Assembly (NCBI RefSeq): GCF_037935975.1 | Contig: NZ_CP149817.1 | Coordinates: forward strand, 434,001-498,000 | Length of the DNA stretch: 64,000 bases | Reading direction: 5' to 3' | Source: Teredinibacter turnerae | GTDB taxonomy: Bacteria; Pseudomonadota; Gammaproteobacteria; Pseudomonadales; Cellvibrionaceae | Shown here: positions 38,801-46,848 of the stretch, in pieces | Layout: each line of letters opens with the position of its first letter | Position numbering within the stretch: the first letter of the stretch is position 1 | The notes under the pieces: generated by a model | What the model was told of the DNA's origin: nothing | The model's input: only the letters and a program-made list of their open reading frames with translations | The model's database searches: none | Program-made: the position numbers and the translations under genes

Positions 38801-39096
38801 ACATACTCAACGTCTAATGGTGTAAATATCGATGTACATGAGAACGCCACCAAGCACATTTGGGAGTTTGAAAAACGGCTGATGCGAAATCCAGATCGAT
38901 CTACTGATGCTGTTAATCTCGCGGTACAAATTGATTTGAAAAATTTGGGGTATGCTTTGGATAAGGCAACTAGAAATGGAGTTGGGCGTGTACTAAATAA
39001 GAGAATGAAGGTGCAGGGGGGGAGATTGAGATCCGCCAGTCTGCGAATGACCCATTACCAGTGTTGATTCATGCGCGATTTGCAGGTGCCAGATAA
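35888..39096 (+). pseudogene. orphan Rhs fragment carrying toxin tip 3, frameshifted near its end
   Basis: The frame enters from the RAYT end (TTG 35858 is the first start, no ribosome site or signal peptide). Residues encoded by 35891-36343 are YD repeats clearly diverged from the giant gene; 36344-38443 is the 2100-bp identical block; then a different core end ('DPITLHKYLYANADP', 'VDPSGN') and a new tip (~38520 on). The frame as given stops at 39065-39067. A run of seven G at 39016-39022 appears to have lost one base: with eight G the frame continues EIEIRQSANDP...LIHARFAGAR and stops at TAA 39094-39096, overlapping the next ATG. The tip family is unknown. It probably serves as a silent donor. 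Confidence 0.75.
36344..38443 (+). repeat. 2100-bp direct repeat, copy 2
   Basis: See the copy at 26857-28956; offset 9487 throughout. Mismatches seen at 36387 and 36453. Flanking Rhs sequence on the left is only moderately similar and on the right differs completely after the DPSG motif, so the block looks homogenised by recent gene conversion or duplication. Confidence 0.95.
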
Positions 39097-39518
39097 TGGA
39101 AGAAGAGTTTGCTCAGTTAGTTTGGGACGAAAATGATTTTGTAGGTTTTTTTGAAGTTTTACCATTAGTTGATGAGTATGAAACTGAACACACCTTTGAT
39201 GTTTCTAGAAATGGAATTCGCTTGGTGGTGCAGGTGTGGCAGCTCGAGAGGGTTGCAAGACTAGCCCTCTATCAGGGAGATCAAGAAGAGGCTTTGATAG
39301 ATTTTTATCTGTTCGTTAGAGGTGCCCTCAATATATCAACTCAAGATTCGAGGCCGGTGTTAGAAATAACTAATTGCATTGTAAGCCCTAGCAGATTTTC
39401 CTATTTCGATATGGGGGACATGCTTGATGAAGAGAAGTTTCCAATTGGGCAGATAGTATATGTCGCATTAAATGAGCGCATATCTATATCACTGAAGGAA
39501 TACGTGGGTACGATTTAA
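39096..39518 (+). CDS. putative immunity protein for toxin tip 3
   Basis: A 140-residue acidic protein without signal peptide or recognised family ('MEEEFAQLVWDENDFVGF' start; 'FYLFVRGALNISTQ' centre). Its ATG would overlap the stop of the restored toxin frame as TAATG, the coupling expected of a toxin-immunity pair. A terminator follows 32 bp after its stop. Confidence 0.6.
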   Translation: MEEEFAQLVWDENDFVGFFEVLPLVDEYETEHTFDVSRNGIRLVVQVWQLERVARLALYQGDQEEALIDFYLFVRGALNISTQDSRPVLEITNCIVSPSRFSYFDMGDMLDEEKFPIGQIVYVALNERISISLKEYVGTI

Positions 39519-39549
39519 TGGCAAGCCAGAAATAAAAAATGAAAATACG

Positions 39550-39580
39550 AAGCCCGGATATTTCGGGCTTTTTCTTTTTT
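39550..39580 (+). terminator. rho-independent terminator after immunity gene 3
   Basis: AAGCCCG (39550-39556) pairs with CGGGCTT (39564-39570), followed by TTTCTTTTTT. It closes the orphan toxin/immunity unit. Confidence 0.8.
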
Positions 39581-39650
39581 TAGCCGCTGATTTTTCGACC
39601 ACTACACCCAGCGCCGTGACTGATATTTGATAATCGTAAGGAGCGAATAA

Positions 39651-39706
39651 TTGGACACCCACTTTATTAACCATTAGTTAAATAGCAGGAATAGTTGGAC
39701 ACCCAC
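39651..39706 (+). repeat. two solitary copies of the RAYT end sequence TTGGACACCCAC
   Basis: TTGGACACCCAC occurs at 39651-39662 and again at 39695-39706 in the same orientation, 44 bp apart, without a transposase between them. They equal the left inverted repeat of the RAYT-like elements and could be recognition sites or scars of excision. Confidence 0.6.
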
Positions 39707-39709
39707 CCG

Positions 39710-39738
39710 AAGCCCGGCAACCCCGGGCTTTTTCATTT
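39710..39738 (+). terminator. second terminator-like hairpin
   Basis: AAGCCCGG (39710-39717) pairs with CCGGGCTT (39723-39730), followed by TTTCATTTTT. It resembles the hairpin at 39550 and may be a duplicate separated by inserted DNA. Confidence 0.6.
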
Positions 39739-39746
39739 TTAGCTGC

Positions 39747-39930
39747 TTAAGCAGACTGCTGTTGTTTGATCAAAGCATCAAGCATCTCACTAATAAATTT
39801 TTGTTTATTCTTTGGCAGGTTTTTTTACCTGCTCCACTTGTCGCTGCAATGTTGAAGCAGGCCCGCGCTTGGTGGGGGCTTTGGCAATTCCAAGCAGCTC
39901 ATCGGTGGAAATGGCGAATGAAGAATAAAT
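39747..39930 (-). pseudogene. C-terminal fragment of an XRE-family regulator, frameshifted
   Basis: Minus-strand reading gives 'FAISTDELLGIAKAPTKRGP' and 'STLQRQVEQVKK', then after a frameshift at a run of A/T (about 39820) 'NKQKFISEMLDALIKQQQSA' and a stop at 39747-39749. 'F.ISTDELLG' followed by a short charged helix is the usual end of Cro/CI-type regulators. The helix-turn-helix part is absent. Confidence 0.45.
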
Positions 39931-40569
39931 AGGACATCCAAACTATTGACAAACCTTCTAAATCCTCCTAACACCAGGGAAATTCTATTGGACACCCACA
40001 TCAATTCTTGTCACACTCTCAACAATACTGTATATTAAAACAGTTACCTCTAGATCAAGGATCGATCAATGCCCACCCCAAGAAAACACCAAATCTCATT
40101 GGATGCCACGCCCTACTACCACTGTACCTCCCGCTGTGTGCGACGCGCTTTTCTTTGTGGTATGGATACCCTTACCGGTAAGGATTATGAACATCGGCGC
40201 CAATGGGTGGAAGATCGCATTCTTTTCTTGGGTGAAGTGTTCTGTATTGATGTCTGTGCCTATGCGGTAATGAGCAATCACCACCATGTGGTACTCCATA
40301 TCAATAGTGCCGAAGCGCACAATTTGAGCCACCTTGAGGTTTGTGAGCGGTGGCATAAGCTCTACAAAGGCACACGCCTTACGCAACAATTCTTGCGTGG
40401 CGACACGCTCGATGAAGCGCAATGGCAGGCGGTAAAAACCAAGCTGGATGAGTGGAGAATTAACCTGGCCAACATTAGCCGATTCATGTGTAAGCGCCAA
40501 ACGAACCACACCCTACCCAGACTTTAAAAGCCAATGTAACGTAAAGGCTCCATCTAACAAGGAGCCCTC

Positions 40570-40854
40570 ATGCCCAACAAAAAGTACAACTGGCCCCAGC
40601 TCTTTTCTGACTATGAGCAATCAGGCCTGTCGCAAACAGAATTCTGTAAACAGCACGAAATCAATCCGAAGTACTTCAGCTTGAAGCTTTCAAAGCGCAA
40701 AGCCTCTGAGGGCAGCCCTTTCGCGAAAGCGATTGTACAAGCAGAGGTTGAATACACGACCAGCTTGGTTTTACACATCGGCCATTGTAAAATTCTGTGC
40801 CCCAGCACCATGCCAATTCCCTCATTCGTCGCTCTGGTAAAAGCGCTGGCATGA
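40570..40854 (+). CDS. tnpA: IS66 accessory protein TnpA (copy 2)
   Basis: 94 residues, differing from copy 1 at residue 13 (Ser for Ala). IS66 ORF1 with helix-turn-helix 'GLSQTEFCKQHEINPK'. Overlaps tnpB by ATGA. Confidence 0.92.
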   Translation: MPNKKYNWPQLFSDYEQSGLSQTEFCKQHEINPKYFSLKLSKRKASEGSPFAKAIVQAEVEYTTSLVLHIGHCKILCPSTMPIPSFVALVKALA

Positions 40855-41207
40855 TTCATTGGCCAGATTCTATCCCCATTTATCTGCACCGTGATCCCGT
40901 CGATTTCCGCAAGGCCATCAACGGGCTGGCGGTGATTGTGAGTGAATCGATGGAGCAGGATGTGTACAGCTCCGCGCTTTTCGTCTTCTGCAACAAAAGC
41001 CGGTCACAGCTTAAGGTGCTCTACTGGGATCAAACCGGCTTTGCACTCTGGCAAAAGCGTCTTGAGCGGGACAAGTTCAAATGGCCTCGCAAAGATCGGC
41101 TTTCCACTATTACGCTGACCCACGAACAGTGGTGCTGGTTGTTGCGGGGCTTTGATTACCGCGACTTTAAACCCCATCACACCCTACATTTTACCGACGT
41201 TGCTTAA
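40851..41207 (+). CDS. tnpB: IS66 accessory protein TnpB (copy 2)
   Basis: 118 residues, identical to copy 1. IS66 ORF2 family with 'VLYWDQTGFALWQKRLE'. The start ATG overlaps the tnpA stop. Confidence 0.93.
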   Translation: MIHWPDSIPIYLHRDPVDFRKAINGLAVIVSESMEQDVYSSALFVFCNKSRSQLKVLYWDQTGFALWQKRLERDKFKWPRKDRLSTITLTHEQWCWLLRGFDYRDFKPHHTLHFTDVA

Positions 41208-41229
41208 TTATTTTGTATAATAGGCCATC

Positions 41230-42750
41230 ATGAGTCACGTGGCTGATTTACAAAAAGAAAACGATTTATTGCGCAAGCAACTGGCCGCAGAGAAAAGTGT
41301 GCGCGTCAAACATGAAGCCCAAATTGCCGCTCTTAACGAAAAAATACAATTGCTTCTTAAACAACGCTTTGGCGCATCCAGCGAAAAAAGCTCACCCGAT
41401 CAATTGGGCCTATTTAACGAAGCAGAAGATGTTCTGGCCGAGGACGTCGCGGAAGCAGAACCAGAAGCCACCCCGGTTAAAGGCCACACCCGTACACGAA
41501 AACCCCGCGTCAGCATTCCTGATCACTTTCCACGCGAGGAGATCATTCATGATATCCCCGAATCAGAGAAAGTCTGCCCGCACGATGGTAGCACGTTAAA
41601 AAATGTTGGCAGCGACGATCATGAACAGCTGGACATCGTTCCCGCAACGATCAAAGTCATCCGGCATAAGCGATTAAAGTATGCCTGCCCCTGCTGTGAG
41701 GGCCACATCGTTACAGCGAAGAAACCCAAACTACCTATCGAAAAAAGTATTGCCAGTCCCGGTTTACTCGCGTTTATCGCCGTACAGAAGTATGGCGATG
41801 CGTTGCCACTGTACCGCCAAAGCGAGATGTTCAAACGTATCGGTATCGAGTTGGATCGCACTAACATGGCTAACTGGATGGTGACATGTGGTGAGCTGGT
41901 CCAGCCCTTGATCAACCTGTTGATTGAGCATCTGCATAAGCAAACCTACCTTCACTTGGACGAAACGCCGCTACAAGTGCTGGATGAGCCGGGTAAAACC
42001 GCTCAGAGCAAAAGTTACATGTGGGTCATGGCACATGACGGTGAACAACCCGCCTGCATCTTCCATTACGCAGACAGTCGCGGCCAACAGATCCCGCTTA
42101 ATCTGTTAGGTGCCGAAAACACCGCCATTATGGTTGATGGTTATGAGGGGTATCAAAAAGCCTGTGACGACTACGGTATCACGCGCTTAGGGGGCTGGGC
42201 GCATGCCCGGCGTAAGTTTAAAGAGGCGCAGGATCTCCAGAAAAAGGGAAAAACCGGCAAAGCGGATCAGGCACTCGCCTTTATACGGCGTCTTTATGCC
42301 ATCGAAAAACGTATAAAAGACGAACCGCCCGATGAACGCTTTGCGATTCGACACCAAGAAGCTTCGCCTGTCCTCAAAAAACTCAAAGACTGGATGGAAA
42401 AGAGCCTCCACACTGTGCCACCAAAAACGGCGGTCGGCAAGGCGTTGGTGTATCTCAATAATCAGTGGGGCCGGCTGGTCGCCTATCTGGAGGACGGTCG
42501 ATATCCGATGGATAACAACGCTGCTGAACGCGCCATCAGGCCATTTACCATTGGCCGTAAGAACTGGTTGTTTAGTAAAAGTCAGGCAGGGGCGAAAGCC
42601 AGCGCAAACCTCTATAGTCTAATCGAAACCGCTAAAGCTAATAAACTCAATATCTACGATTATTTAACTCACGTTTTTAAAGAGCTACCCAATGCGCATA
42701 GCATTGAGGATTTTGAAGCTTTATTACCTTGGAATGCCAACCTTGTGTAG
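41230..42750 (+). CDS. tnpC: IS66 transposase TnpC (copy 2)
   Basis: A 506-residue full-length DDE transposase: leucine-rich coiled coil (residues 1-45), zinc-finger region ('CPHDGSTL', 'YACPCCEGHIV'), first Asp in 'LHLDETPLQVLDEPG', second Asp in 'AIMVDGYEGYQKACDDYG', Glu in 'MDNNAAERAIRPFTIGRKNW', and the C-terminal IS66 tail 'LPNAHSIEDFEALLPWNANL'. Starts 22 bp after tnpB. Confidence 0.97.
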   Translation: MSHVADLQKENDLLRKQLAAEKSVRVKHEAQIAALNEKIQLLLKQRFGASSEKSSPDQLGLFNEAEDVLAEDVAEAEPEATPVKGHTRTRKPRVSIPDHFPREEIIHDIPESEKVCPHDGSTLKNVGSDDHEQLDIVPATIKVIRHKRLKYACPCCEGHIVTAKKPKLPIEKSIASPGLLAFIAVQKYGDALPLYRQSEMFKRIGIELDRTNMANWMVTCGELVQPLINLLIEHLHKQTYLHLDETPLQVLDEPGKTAQSKSYMWVMAHDGEQPACIFHYADSRGQQIPLNLLGAENTAIMVDGYEGYQKACDDYGITRLGGWAHARRKFKEAQDLQKKGKTGKADQALAFIRRLYAIEKRIKDEPPDERFAIRHQEASPVLKKLKDWMEKSLHTVPPKTAVGKALVYLNNQWGRLVAYLEDGRYPMDNNAAERAIRPFTIGRKNWLFSKSQAGAKASANLYSLIETAKANKLNIYDYLTHVFKELPNAHSIEDFEALLPWNANLV

Positions 42751-43567
42751 GGTGGGGTTCGTTTGGCGCTTACATTCATGTCGTGCCTTAACGAACCCAT
42801 CGCCAGAATGGCCAATGCTGAAGACCAATGCACCGGACGTTTTTGGGAAAGTCGCTTTAAATCTCAAGCTTTGTTAGATGAAAAAGCCCTGGCCGCGTGT
42901 ATGGCGTATGTAGATTTAAACCCTGTGAGAGCCAAAATGGCCGTGACACCCGAAAACTCAGACCACACATCCATTAAGCGACGGATTGATCACTTAAAAG
43001 CACAGAACCCCGAAACTTTGAAACTGTCTGAATTCGTTGGTAATCCCAGAGAGTCTATGCCGCAGGGTTTACCCTTTCACTTGCCAGATTACATCGAACT
43101 GGTCGATACCACAGGCCGGGCTATTCGAGAAAACAAACGGGGCGATATCGATAATCAACTGCCTTCCATTTTAGATAGGCTCAACATAAGTTCCCGCGAA
43201 TGGCTGGTGCTAACTACGCAATTTGAATCCCAATTCAAAAGCCTGGTTGGCTGCAAGGCCAGATTGCTTCATGCCGCGAGCACGCTGGGTTTAAAACGAA
43301 AACCCGCATACCGGAATTGTGAAGCGCTTTTAAATTAGCCAATCTACTGACTAATTTCCCTGCCACTCTCGAAAGAGCAGACAGCCATTTACCCTAGAAT
43401 CGAGATTTCGTTCCTTTTGGGGTAGCTGCCTTACTGTTTTTTTAAATATCACCAAATTGTTAAAGCGCAGCCAAGTATTTAAAGCTTGGCTTTAATGGGC
43501 TATTACGCACTTAAAACGTTACATCAATCCATTGCATTCCCAATTTAGAGTGGGTGTCTAACTCTTG

Positions 43568-43755
43568 ATGAGTTCCGAAAACTGACCAAAACTAAAGGCG
43601 GCTTTGCCAATGAAAACAGCCTGCTAAAGCTGCTCTACGCTGGCATGCTGAACGCCTCTGAAAAATGGACCCATCCGGTGCAAAACTGGAATCTAACCCT
43701 CTCCCAAATGGCCATTCATTTTGAAGGCCGACTGGAAAACTATTTGGACTTATAA
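43568..43755 (+). pseudogene. IS256-family (mutator) transposase C-terminal fragment
   Basis: The last ~62 codons of an IS256-type transposase follow directly on the RAYT right end: 'DEFRKLTKTKGGFANENSLL', 'LLYAGMLNASEKWTHPVQNW', 'IHFEGRLENYLDL', then TAA at 43753-43755. The rest of the gene is missing. Immediately downstream, sequence resembling an IS256 end (ACTGTGTA with later TGACACAG) can be seen. Confidence 0.8.
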
Positions 43756-44502
43756 AACTGTGTACGCTATTCTGAAGCCGCTAATTTGAATCGAGGGTTC
43801 TGCACGGCTTTTTGCGCAGGTTCATCGAATCAAATTCGTGGCCGAGTAGCGTAGCGCATCCGGCAACTTTAACTGACACAGAGTTTTGAACAGCCTCTGG
43901 TTTAACAAACAGGTGTGTGCAAAAGCGGGTTAGGTTCCGGTTTGTTTTGTGCTCATTTTGGACACCTTGATATTTCGTGATATTGTCTCTTATCAACGTG
44001 TCCGGTGTCATTAGACCACTACAATCAGTGACAGTATTGGGTAAGGTGTGGTTAGGATTATCTGGAAGAACGGCTGGAGCCAGTTTTTCATGACGATTCT
44101 TACGGTTCTAGCCCGAAAAAATCTGGTAACCATTCACTAGAGCATTGTGAAAAACGTTTTCGTACTCAAAGTGGGGTGCAGGAGTCGTACATCAGCACAT
44201 TCTTTGATTGCGGGGCCTTACTCGGTTATTGTCGATCCTTTGTTCACCACTTTCACAGAAACGAGAGAGTTTAGACTACTAAAGCTTTGGAAGAGCTATA
44301 AAACCGGTGGTGAGCGCACATATTGGGTCAAATGTACTATTCTAGAAAACTATTAGACACCTTACTTAATAAAACGATCTGGGTTGAGAAGAATTTAGCT
44401 CAGATCGAAACTGATAGGCACCTTCCGAAAAACGGATATGTCTGAGAGCAAGATCGAGCTATTAAAAATTAGATTATAAACCGGTGTCCAAACGAATAGC
44501 TT
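43756..44502. other. 747-bp region without recognisable genes
   Basis: Only short chance reading frames are present. It holds scattered GACACC/GGTGTC motifs (about 43963, 44347 and 44484), likely worn remains of mobile-element ends. No credible promoter or protein was found. Confidence 0.5.
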
Positions 44503-45444
44503 TTAATTTGGATTCCATGCAATGCAGCTGCGTGCTCGGCCTCCGACTGAGGTCCAACGTGTACAGTTTAAGTCTTTCTCACATTTTCGACCGGTAACCC
44601 TTCCCCATTTGTCCTTGGTAAGGCTTGATGGATAGCACGCGGAGTTGAATTGTACGTAATCATGGGCTATCTCATCCATCCCCGCAGCTGCGTTTCTACT
44701 GCTTTGCCCTGTCGGCAAGCCTGAAAAAGTAACTTCAGGATTTGAGATTTGTGCTATGCGTGGTGCTGTACCATAAACGTCATCGTAGGCCATAATTGTA
44801 CGGAACTGATTAAATATTCCGTGGCCTACAGATGACGAAATTGGATGTCCTCTGTGCCAGGTTTCAGTCCAATCAAATGTTATAAATCCAAACAATACCT
44901 CACTGCCCGATATAGATACCTGACCATGACCCGCGCCGAGAACATGCCCCAGTTCATGCGCGAACGTCTCCGGCCCGCATTGCCATCCGGTACTTGCGAC
45001 TGCCATAAATTCTGATGTGGGTTGTAAGGGGCGCCCTCCAATAGCAACATGTTGTGGGAATTTAGCCCAACCACACCAATCAGTAGATTCTTCGCCGACA
45101 TAAATTGTGATGTCTGGTCGATATAAATTTTGAATGCTCCACACATCTCGGTTTTCAATTAGATCAATAAGAACCCGCTCTCCGACATATTCAGTGGATA
45201 AATCGAATTGTTGCTTTTTGACAACAGTGAGACGCGTATTCATACCGCTGTTGATGTAAGTGGCGTTTGTAAAATTTATTGCGTTAGTTATCCATGTGTT
45301 TGGATCGTTGTTCTCCTCGAAATTTTTTCCATATAGTACTAATACTGATAAATTTACTGTTTGGCTTAGGGCGGGCGAGCCAAATGCGAAGAGTGAGGCA
45401 AGTGTTATGCCGGTTAATGCAGATCTAAGTAATCTTTTGAGCAT
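44503..45444 (-). CDS. secreted metzincin-type zinc metalloprotease
   Basis: A 313-residue protein from ATG 45444, with a signal peptide (ending SPALSQ, about residue 28). The zinc site HELGHVLGAGH (residues 163-173) is the extended HExxHxxGxxH of metzincins, with a Met-turn in 'TIMAYDD' (Met218). The C-terminal ~50 residues hold four Cys ('FNSACYPSSL', 'RKCEKDLNCTRW', 'RARSCIAWNP') and may be disulfide-linked. No prodomain of usual size precedes the catalytic part. The start overlaps the stop of the upstream partner gene by one base (TGATG), so the two are co-expressed. Confidence 0.85.
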   Translation of the reverse strand: MLKRLLRSALTGITLASLFAFGSPALSQTVNLSVLVLYGKNFEENNDPNTWITNAINFTNATYINSGMNTRLTVVKKQQFDLSTEYVGERVLIDLIENRDVWSIQNLYRPDITIYVGEESTDWCGWAKFPQHVAIGGRPLQPTSEFMAVASTGWQCGPETFAHELGHVLGAGHGQVSISGSEVLFGFITFDWTETWHRGHPISSSVGHGIFNQFRTIMAYDDVYGTAPRIAQISNPEVTFSGLPTGQSSRNAAAGMDEIAHDYVQFNSACYPSSLTKDKWGRVTGRKCEKDLNCTRWTSVGGRARSCIAWNPN

Positions 45445-46055
45445 CAAAATGTTCCTTTTTTTTCAATGGATCGGTGAAATAGGGTGTTACCGTTAATCGT
45501 TTGAATTGTGAAGTTGTTGTCTATTGTGATTAATGTTCCACTGGCAGCCCCAAAGTTGTCGTAAACCAATCCAAAGTAATACGCGGGTGAGAATTTGGAT
45601 AGGTGCCCAATTAAACTTCTAACTTCATTGTCTTCAATAATCTGAGTTATATAGTACTCCTCGATAAAGTCTTCGGAGATAGGGATTTTGATAATATCGC
45701 CTACTGATATTTGATCCAATAATTGATAGTTGAAAGCCAGGGTTTTGATTTCTTCTTTCGGTAGCCCAACAATGGTAGCTATAGAGTCAGAGCCTCCCCA
45801 TTCTGAGATTGTTGCTAGCTCTTGACTTTTTGCTTTTTCTTGGTCTATGGTGGTGGTTTTTTTTTCTTCTATTTGGAGGGTTTCACGAGGTTTTGGAAAT
45901 ACTGCAACTTTGTGCGCGCTAGGTATTTTTTCTGTGGAGGAAGTAGTTGATTTTGATGAGTAAATCAACGTGTAGGAAAGGATGCCCAGCATTCCAGTTA
46001 GTGTTAAGATAAATATTGTCCCTTTCATAGCGGTATACCTGCTTCCATTTGACAT
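45444..46055 (-). CDS. membrane-anchored or exported partner of the metalloprotease, unknown family
   Basis: A 203-residue protein with one N-terminal hydrophobic segment (about residues 12-32, 'TIFILTLTGMLGILSYTLIY'), then a Ser/Thr/Lys-rich linker and a C-terminal beta-rich domain: 'LDQISVGDIIKIPISEDF', 'EVRSLIGHLS', 'TLITIDNNFTIQTINGNTLF'. The last part is similar in style to metalloprotease propeptides. Coupled to the protease gene by TGATG. I infer a prodomain, chaperone or inhibitor supplied in trans; no family is recognised. Confidence 0.6.
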   Translation of the reverse strand: MSNGSRYTAMKGTIFILTLTGMLGILSYTLIYSSKSTTSSTEKIPSAHKVAVFPKPRETLQIEEKKTTTIDQEKAKSQELATISEWGGSDSIATIVGLPKEEIKTLAFNYQLLDQISVGDIIKIPISEDFIEEYYITQIIEDNEVRSLIGHLSKFSPAYYFGLVYDNFGAASGTLITIDNNFTIQTINGNTLFHRSIEKKGTF

Positions 46056-46342
46056 GTGTAACTAGTCGTTTTATTTTAAGGTTTTTTTGGTTGTTTATCT
46101 AGGCTCAGATTTTAATATGTCGCGGATTAAACTTCGAAATGTATCTCCATTTGATTTGAGCGACCATTTGTGATCATGGTCGGTTTATAGTATCGAGCTC
46201 GAGCGTTTTTCTCAGTCGATGCTGTTGTCGCCTCACGATTTTTTACAGATACGCGATTTAGCAGTTTTCAAGCTAGAGTCTTGGGGGAATACTGTTTGAT
46301 AAGGCTATTTATATTTTTACTGATTGCTCATATCCAAGGAAT
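46056..46342. other. non-coding region upstream of the metalloprotease operon
   Basis: AT-rich sequence before the minus-strand operon, presumably holding its promoter. No element could be assigned with confidence. Confidence 0.4.
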
Positions 46343-46567
46343 CTAGGGTTGCACAAAATATACATTCGCATCGAGAGCAGTTGCAGCCATCCCATGTCCC
46401 GAGAAATTTTTACCGTAACTGGCGGTAATCGTATGAATATTCTCCTCGTATAGTTCTAGCAACGTAATGATAGAATTGGATACATCCGCCTTGTTGGTAA
46501 CTTGTGCAGGCAATATCTACTGAAAGGGACGTTCAATAAACGCTATCAGTGCTCCTTGAGGACCTTA
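46343..46567 (-). pseudogene. IS30-family transposase fragment
   Basis: Minus-strand reading gives 'GALIAFIERPFQ', a stop, then 'ILPAQVTNKADVSNSIITLL', 'ELYEENIHTITASYGKNFSG' and 'HGMAATALDANVYFVQP' before a stop at 46343-46345. This aligns with the DDE core of IS30 transposases (where the usual text is HTIT.DNGKEF..H). The second catalytic Asp is changed (ASYGKNF), so it is dead. Confidence 0.7.
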
Positions 46568-46848
46568 GAGGTAATCGCGGAATGTTTGAAGTACAGACGT
46601 AGCGGAATCGTTAGTATGACAGAGTAAACCGCACTGGGCATGGGCTCTCGGGTGCCGGGTTAATCACACACCGATCAGTGTGTATGTATTTTATCAAAGC
46701 AGCACCGCTTCATGGTACTGGTAGCTCAGCTTGGTTGCGTCGCGGTATAGGATCAATCGCTTTGGCTGGCATCAACAAAGCGGTATTGCAGAGCTAGCGC
46801 ACGGGTTTAATCATGGGCTAGGGCCGTATTTCGCCAAAGATATTGTAG
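46568..46848. other. non-coding stretch with a palindrome
   Basis: No gene seen. CACACACCGATCAGTGTGTA at about 46666-46685 is an imperfect palindrome. The stretch probably contains the decayed 5' part of the following transposase remnant. Confidence 0.35.

Larger units (their letters stand above)
40490..42773 (+). mobile_element. IS66-family element, copy 2 (intact, 8-bp target duplication)
   Basis: 2284 bp with inverted repeats beginning GTAAGCGCCAAACGAACC at 40490 and ending with the complement at 42773 (one mismatch). The target octamer ATTCATGT is present at 40482-40489 and 42774-42781, as expected for IS66. All three genes are intact, so this copy should be capable of transposition. Confidence 0.97.
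40069..43338 (+). pseudogene. Y1 (RAYT-type) transposase split by IS66
   Basis: Codons 1-140 lie at 40069-40489 and the rest at 42782-43338. Joining across the 8-bp duplication ATTCATGT restores a frame closely similar to the transposase at 30787 (HUH motif 'MSNHHHVVLHI' left, catalytic 'CMAYVDLNPVRAKM' right). The insertion separates the metal-binding HUH motif from the catalytic Tyr, so it is inactive. Confidence 0.92.
39988..43561 (+). mobile_element. RAYT-like Y1 transposon, copy C, interrupted by IS66
   Basis: Left end TTGGACACCCAC at 39988-39999; right end GTGGGTGTCTAA at 43550-43561 (one base different from copies A and B). Without the IS66 insertion it is about 1280 bp. The right end abuts an IS256 transposase fragment. 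Confidence 0.8.

Noticed and set aside
39651-39706. CRISPR-like array
   Set aside because: Only two short repeats with one 32-bp spacer, equal to a transposon end; no cas genes.
43781-44356. Two short frames in the non-coding stretch
   Set aside because: No ribosome site, no recognisable sequence, and the region consists of mobile-element remains.
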